Below are positions 7,728 to 10,570 of a DNA stretch of 10,570 bases, piece after piece (the stretch's first letter is position 1; every line of letters starts with the position of its first letter). Origin of the DNA: Peptococcaceae bacterium (GTDB lineage Bacteria > Bacillota > Peptococcia > Peptococcales > Peptococcaceae); NCBI GenBank assembly GCA_017383785.1, contig JAFNVD010000121.1:1-10570 (forward strand). Reading direction: 5' to 3'. The translations under genes and the position numbers were made by a program. The notes beneath the pieces are model-generated. The model saw only the letters and a program-made list of their open reading frames with translations. It did not search any database and was not told the DNA's origin.

Positions 7728-8207
7728 ATGACAGACTTTACACATTTTGATGAACAAGGCCGTGCCAAAATGGTAGACGTAGGGGAAAAACCGGAGTCCC
7801 AGCGTGTAGCAGTGGCCAGTGGCCGTGTATATGTCAATGATACCACATTTGCATTGATTAAAAGCGGCGGTATCAAAAAAGGTGATGTACTGACCGTAGC
7901 ACAAATTGCAGGGATTATGGGAGCCAAACAGACCTCTAGTCTGATTCCTATGTGTCATCCTATTATGCTAAACGGTGTCCATATGGAATTACGTTTGGAC
8001 GAAAGTACCAAATCAGTAGAAATTACAGCATCGGTGTCTTGTGACGGTCGTACCGGTGTGGAAATGGAGGCCCTCACCGCTGTATCTATTGCAGCGCTAA
8101 CCATTTACGATATGTGCAAAGCGGTACAGAAAGACATGGTAATCTCCGATATTTGCCTGTTGAAAAAATCGGGCGGTGTTCATGGAGATTATGTGAGGGA
8201 GGCATAA
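7728..8207 (+). CDS. moaC: Cyclic pyranopterin monophosphate synthase MoaC
   Basis: MoaC turns 3',8-cyclo-GTP into cyclic pyranopterin monophosphate, immediately after MoaA. The 159-residue protein shows HFDE...AKMVDVG at the start, SLIPMCHPIML with the conserved active-site histidine, GRTGVEMEALTAV with the acidic pair, YDMCKAVQKDMV with the Asp and Lys, and a KKSGGVHGDY tail. All are hallmarks of a full and probably active MoaC. It begins 2 nt after the moaA stop, with AGGGGG (7716-7721) 6 nt before the ATG. MogA starts 2 nt after its own stop. Nothing looks degraded. Confidence 0.97.
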   Translation: MTDFTHFDEQGRAKMVDVGEKPESQRVAVASGRVYVNDTTFALIKSGGIKKGDVLTVAQIAGIMGAKQTSSLIPMCHPIMLNGVHMELRLDESTKSVEITASVSCDGRTGVEMEALTAVSIAALTIYDMCKAVQKDMVISDICLLKKSGGVHGDYVREA

Positions 8208-8209
8208 AT

Positions 8210-8704
8210 ATGACCTATAAAGCAGCAGTGATTACCGTCAGCGACAAAGGCTTTCGCGGTGAACGGGAAGATACCAGTGGCCCAAATCTGGTACATCTTT
8301 TAACCGATAAAGGATTTGATGTGACTTATACATCAATGGTGCCTGATGAGGCGGAAGCCATTCAGCGAGAATTGTGCAAATGCGCCGATGAATTGGGTAT
8401 AGCACTGGTACTGACCACAGGCGGCACAGGCTTTTCTCCAAGGGATATTACACCGGAAGCAACACTGGCAGTGGTAGAGCGATTGACTCCGGGGATTCCC
8501 GAAGCTATGCGGGCAGAAAGCATGCGTATTACACCAAAAGCATGCCTTAGCCGCAGCGTGGCAGGGATTCGCAATCGTACACTGATTATTAATCTGCCGG
8601 GCAGTAAAAAAGCTGCAGAGGAAAATATATTGGCAGTCATTGACCCGGTGATGCATGGTTTGGAAATGCTTTTAGGGGAAGGCAGTGCAGATTGTGCTCG
8701 ATGA
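8210..8704 (+). CDS. mogA: MogA/MoaB-family molybdopterin adenylyltransferase
   Basis: This family adenylates molybdopterin, giving the AMP-pterin that MoeA uses for metal insertion. The 164-residue protein has the nucleotide/pterin site TTGGTGFSPRD (from residue 69), preceded by VSDKGFRGEREDTSGP and followed by LTPGIPEAMRAESM and LINLPGSKKAAEENI. The pattern fits MogA better than the catalytically idle MoaB, but the two names are used loosely. The ATG at 8210 has GGGAGG (8197-8202) 7 nt upstream; the longer reading from 8114 is inside moaC. It is the last gene of the long operon. No intrinsic terminator follows, so read-through to the next gene is possible. Confidence 0.93.
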   Translation: MTYKAAVITVSDKGFRGEREDTSGPNLVHLLTDKGFDVTYTSMVPDEAEAIQRELCKCADELGIALVLTTGGTGFSPRDITPEATLAVVERLTPGIPEAMRAESMRITPKACLSRSVAGIRNRTLIINLPGSKKAAEENILAVIDPVMHGLEMLLGEGSADCAR

Positions 8705-8713
8705 CAAAAGGTT

Positions 8714-8761
8714 ATTGAGCTTTCCAATATGACATGTGCTATACCGACGGTATTGCTCAAT
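8714..8761 (+). other. Nested inverted repeat after mogA
   Basis: An outer pair ATTGAGC (8714-8720) and GCTCAAT (8755-8761) encloses an inner perfect palindrome ATACCGACGGTAT (8741-8753). There is no T-run after it, so it does not look like an intrinsic terminator. It may stabilise the mRNA 3' end, act as an operator for the next promoter, or be chance. Confidence 0.35.
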
Positions 8762-8765
8762 GATA

Positions 8766-8795
8766 TAGACAGTAGCATTACAATTGTGTTAGAAT
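8766..8795 (+). promoter_or_regulatory. Promoter of the SseB-like gene
   Basis: TAGACA (8766-8771) and TAGAAT (8790-8795) are 18 nt apart, with an extended -10 TG at 8787-8788. It fits a separate transcription unit for the gene at 8856, which has its own strong AGGAGG (8841-8846). Confidence 0.5.
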
Positions 8796-8855
8796 ATATA
8801 TTGAAATGGAAATTGAAATTAAGATTAAAATCACATTTAAAGGAGGAGCATAGAA

Positions 8856-9521
8856 ATGGAAAACGAAATGAAACAAGTTGAACTGACAGCAGAAGAATTG
8901 GATGCCCAATTAGAACGTATGCGTGAAGAATTGGGTGACGAAGAGTTTAATAAAGAATTTTATAATTATGTTATCACACATATGCAAGACAAACCGGAAA
9001 TGGAAGAGTTAGTGAAAGTAGCAAAATGCATGTATGCCGATGACCTGACTGATTTGTGTGCGGATGTAGCGCTGGAAGAGGTAACCAACCCTGAATTATC
9101 CGAAGCTATTGATTACTGCATAGAAACAGAGAGCGAAGAAGCACTGAACGAAGTGCTGAATGCATTGGCATTTACCATGCTGATCGAAAGCCCGGTACTG
9201 GTAGTATTGTACCCAAATGAAGGCAAATTGATTCCTTCCTACGTAACAGCAGACGGCGAGGATGAAAATTGGATGCCAATCTTTACTGATGACAGTCACA
9301 TTGCCTCTGTTTCCGGTGATGCATTGGTACGCAGTATGCCATTGGGCTGTGCCATGTACATCGCACAGTTTGATGAAACCGTAAGCGGTGTAGTAATCAA
9401 CCCATGGACCCAAAATATTCGTCTGCAGGATTATGGAGTATCATCCATTACAAAATCTGTAGAAGAAATCAGAAGAAAAGTAGCGAATGGCGAATTAGAT
9501 TTAATGGCTGAAAATGAATAA
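8856..9521 (+). CDS. SseB-like protein with an acidic N-terminal region
   Basis: The 221-residue protein has two parts. Residues 1 to about 95 are acidic and predicted helical (many Glu, with EELDAQLERMREELGDEEF), and I do not recognise this segment. Residues about 100-205 resemble the SseB N-terminal domain: SPVLVVLYPN, a polar loop, then MPIFTDDSHIA, SGDALVRSMPLG and GVVINPWTQNIRL. SseB-type proteins in Bacillota are of unknown function, and the name comes from a Salmonella protein not shown to share the role. No signal peptide or membrane segment is seen. AGGAGG leaves 9 nt to the ATG. It is not obviously a cofactor gene, and its own promoter and terminator make it a separate unit. Confidence is moderate for the family. 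Confidence 0.7.
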   Translation: MENEMKQVELTAEELDAQLERMREELGDEEFNKEFYNYVITHMQDKPEMEELVKVAKCMYADDLTDLCADVALEEVTNPELSEAIDYCIETESEEALNEVLNALAFTMLIESPVLVVLYPNEGKLIPSYVTADGEDENWMPIFTDDSHIASVSGDALVRSMPLGCAMYIAQFDETVSGVVINPWTQNIRLQDYGVSSITKSVEEIRRKVANGELDLMAENE

Positions 9522-9538
9522 AATAGCTCCATACCTAA

Positions 9539-9570
9539 GGCATCACACAAATATGTGTGGTGCCGTTTTT
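9539..9570 (+). terminator. Rho-independent terminator of the SseB-like gene
   Basis: An 11-bp stem (9539-9549 with 9554-9564, one T-G wobble) closes a 4-nt AATA loop and is followed by GTTTTT (9565-9570). It sits 17 nt after the stop codon. It is directional: the minus strand has no T-run at the matching place. Confidence 0.9.
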
Positions 9571-9600
9571 AATGGGTAAAAACGCAAAATATTCACCATG

Positions 9601-9625
9601 TAGGGGCGTCGTTTGAGCGCCCCTA
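9601..9625. repeat. GC-rich hairpin TAGGGGCG/CGCCCCTA
   Basis: TAGGGGCG (9601-9608) and CGCCCCTA (9618-9625) form a perfect 8-bp stem with a 9-nt loop, between two convergent genes. Neither side has a good T-run. It may help end transcription of the minus-strand unit, or be one copy of a dispersed hairpin repeat. Such GGGGCG hairpins are common in intergenic DNA of some gut bacteria. Confidence 0.5.
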
Positions 9626-9642
9626 TTTGTAATATGAGAAAG

Positions 9643-10044
9643 TTACACTTCTTGGTATAGTTCTACTTCCTGCACGCATTCATTTTTCACGCGGCCTACT
9701 AGATACTGCAATGCATCGACGACTCTTGGGCGAATATCACCGCCGATGAGCACATACATAAGGTCATCACCTACGTTCAAGGTACCTTCGTTGAGCCATA
9801 CCTTTACATAATAGATGCCTTCCATCGCATAGGTATCGGCAATCACTGCATCTACTTTTTGTGCATCGTAGGAAAACTGCATACCGATTACGGCTTTGGT
9901 ATCAGCTGCATCGTGGCGTACTTTGGCTTTGGCTGTTTGGCGTACTACACCATTGTGGGTGAGGTACATACCTACTTTGGCAGCGTCGGGGTGTTGTTTG
10001 GCTTCTTGGAGCCATGCATCCATAGATGGGGATGGTTTGCTCAT
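9643..10044 (-). CDS. Divergent MoaE-like protein (molybdopterin synthase catalytic-subunit fold)
   Basis: MoaE is the large subunit of molybdopterin synthase, which adds two sulfurs to cyclic pyranopterin monophosphate. This 133-residue protein follows the family's order: HNGVVR near residue 30 (the GxVR turn), MQFSYDAQKVDAVIAD, GIYYVKVWLNEGTLNVGDD, MYVLIGGDIRP, then DALQYLVGRVKNECVQE. K120 matches one conserved active-site lysine. The usual (S/A)HR stretch is replaced by GDIRPR, and the second lysine (PxWKKE-type) is not visible, so activity is uncertain. The start ATG at 10044 has AGGAGG (10058-10053) 8 nt upstream. The preceding gene stops 4 nt earlier. It faces the main operon convergently, away from moaA-moaC. 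It may be a specialised synthase subunit or have drifted to another role. Confidence 0.75.
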   Translation of the reverse strand: MSKPSPSMDAWLQEAKQHPDAAKVGMYLTHNGVVRQTAKAKVRHDAADTKAVIGMQFSYDAQKVDAVIADTYAMEGIYYVKVWLNEGTLNVGDDLMYVLIGGDIRPRVVDALQYLVGRVKNECVQEVELYQEV

Positions 10045-10048
10045 ATGT

Positions 10049-10300
10049 TTAACCTCCTGCGGTGAGAAATTGAATCATAAAGCGGTGATAGATGTCTGAT
10101 ACGTCAGCGTCTAATCCATCGAATACTACTTGTGTACGTGGTATCGGAAATCGTGCCGAATCTTTTGGCGGCACTTCTGTCAATGTGATGTGGCAATTGC
10201 CATACTGATACCCTGTATTGGTGGGAGTTACATTGGGCTGTGTATCAAAAAATGCACGGATGCGGCTTATGGATACACTCCAGAGCTCATCACGTATCAT
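10049..10300 (-). CDS. Small unknown protein ending in Gly-Gly, coupled to the MoaE-like gene
   Basis: I do not recognise a family. The 83-residue protein begins MIRDELWSVSISRIRAFF, has a GYQYGNCHITLTEVPP strand-like middle with one cysteine, and ends IYHRFMIQFLTAGG. There is no signal peptide or transmembrane segment. The size and Gly-Gly end recall MoaD, the sulfur carrier that partners MoaE, but the last 20 residues look helical and no ubiquitin-like pattern is evident. The Gly-Gly codons are also the ribosome binding site of the downstream gene, which could explain them. The ATG at 10300 has AAGAGG (10314-10309) 8 nt upstream; ATG 10306 and GTG 10309 are too close. It is the first gene of the minus-strand pair. 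Confidence 0.7.
   Translation of the reverse strand: MIRDELWSVSISRIRAFFDTQPNVTPTNTGYQYGNCHITLTEVPPKDSARFPIPRTQVVFDGLDADVSDIYHRFMIQFLTAGG
10053..10058 (-). promoter_or_regulatory. Ribosome binding site of the MoaE-like gene inside the Gly-Gly codons
   Basis: On the minus strand, AGGAGG spans the last base of the GCA codon and the GGA GGT codons of the 83-aa protein, which then stops at TAA. Its spacing to the ATG at 10044 is 8 nt. Ribosomes finishing the upstream gene are well placed to restart, so the two proteins are probably made in step. Confidence 0.75.
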
Positions 10301-10335
10301 AGTCATCACCTCTTATCACAATTTGGTTTCTTATG

Positions 10336-10364
10336 GTTATATCATACTCTAATCTCGATGAAAA
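10336..10364 (-). promoter_or_regulatory. Weak promoter for the minus-strand pair
   Basis: TATAAC (10341-10336) has an extended -10 TG just upstream and a weak -35-like TTTTCA (10364-10359) 17 nt away. It lies back to back with the plus-strand promoter at 10380-10408. Confidence 0.4.
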
Positions 10365-10379
10365 TAAAAGAGAAAGCTA

Positions 10380-10408
10380 TTGATGTTTTGAAATTACTAT
10401 GATATAAT
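10380..10408 (+). promoter_or_regulatory. Strong promoter for a structured transcript
   Basis: TTGATG (10380-10385) and TATAAT (10403-10408) are 17 nt apart, with an extended -10 TG at 10400-10401. This is the best consensus match in the window. Transcription should start near 10415. Confidence 0.7.
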
Positions 10409-10414
10409 CGCAAT

Positions 10415-10570
10415 CGTAGATGAGTTGCGAAAAGGCGGTTCGGGGGGACGCGCTTTTCTGCAAGGAGTCTATACAAATTCATATCGTTTTGTAAAGCGGT
10501 GGACGAGCCTCTTTCCAAAGAAATGTAAGGTACACGTGTGGGTGTGCTGTTTTTCTGTTGGGAAAAGGAC
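10415..10570 (+). ncRNA. Candidate structured RNA or long leader, partial at the right edge
   Basis: No convincing reading frame with a ribosome binding site is seen here. A long imperfect hairpin pairs TAGA (10417-10420) with TCTA (10468-10471), then TTGCGAAAAG (10425-10434) with CTTTTCTGCAA (10453-10463) with one bulged base. Between the two helices lies a TGAG/GGAG internal loop that can form tandem G-A and A-G pairs. A second hairpin is TACAAA (10472-10477) with TTTGTA (10488-10493). I compared it by eye with tmRNA, RNase P RNA, SRP RNA, T-box and common riboswitch cores and found no match. It may be a small RNA or the leader of a gene outside the window. Confidence 0.45.

Noticed and set aside
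8714..8761. Intrinsic terminator of the long operon
   Set aside because: The large loop and missing T-run make it a poor terminator.
8729..8880. Short plus-strand frame of about 48 codons before the SseB-like gene
   Set aside because: It has no ribosome binding site, overlaps the next gene out of frame, and its basic low-complexity end comes from the AT-rich leader.
10415..10570. 6S RNA, tmRNA or RNase P RNA
   Set aside because: Recalled signature sequences of these RNAs are not visible. The 3' end is outside the window, so 6S cannot be excluded but is not supported.

Overview
The window looks like a tungsten/molybdenum pterin cofactor (Moco/Tuco) locus from an anaerobic Bacillota-type bacterium. 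The reasons are strong AGGAGG-type ribosome binding sites, tightly packed operons, moderate GC by eye, and the start of an aldehyde:ferredoxin oxidoreductase (AOR) gene. A Negativicutes-like host is my guess, but nothing in the sequence proves it.

Layout. Positions 1-161 (minus strand) hold the first 53 codons of an AOR-family tungstoenzyme gene. It is divergent from a long plus-strand operon. The 300-bp divergent region carries a promoter for each direction, a 15-bp near-palindrome over the AOR -35 box, and a degenerate 16-bp tandem repeat just downstream of the operon promoter. The operon (469-8704) encodes a HTH/substrate-binding-domain regulator, MoeA (copy 1), a MoeA-substrate-binding-domain fusion (copy 2), a GlpA-like FAD oxidoreductase with a BFD-type [2Fe-2S] domain, a compact NAD(P)/FAD oxidoreductase, MoaA, MoaC and MogA/MoaB. 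Genes overlap or are at most 20 bp apart. A monocistronic SseB-like gene (8856-9521) follows with its own promoter and a clear intrinsic terminator. On the minus strand, 9643-10300 holds a two-gene unit: an 83-codon unknown protein ending in Gly-Gly, then a divergent MoaE-like protein. A strong promoter at 10380-10408 drives a structured, apparently non-coding transcript that runs off the right edge.

How it fits together. MoaA and MoaC make cyclic pyranopterin monophosphate. A MoaE-type synthase adds the dithiolene sulfurs. MogA adenylates molybdopterin, and the MoeA proteins insert metal. Two different MoeA proteins beside an AOR gene, with no MobA nucleotidyltransferase visible, fit production of the nucleotide-free bis-pterin cofactor of AOR enzymes. 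The regulator and the second MoeA share a homologous C-terminal ligand-binding domain, so both may sense the same small molecule. The two flavoproteins inside the operon are not known cofactor-synthesis enzymes and may handle electrons for the AOR or another step. No canonical MoaD is visible. The small Gly-Gly-tailed protein next to the MoaE-like gene is a speculative candidate for that role.
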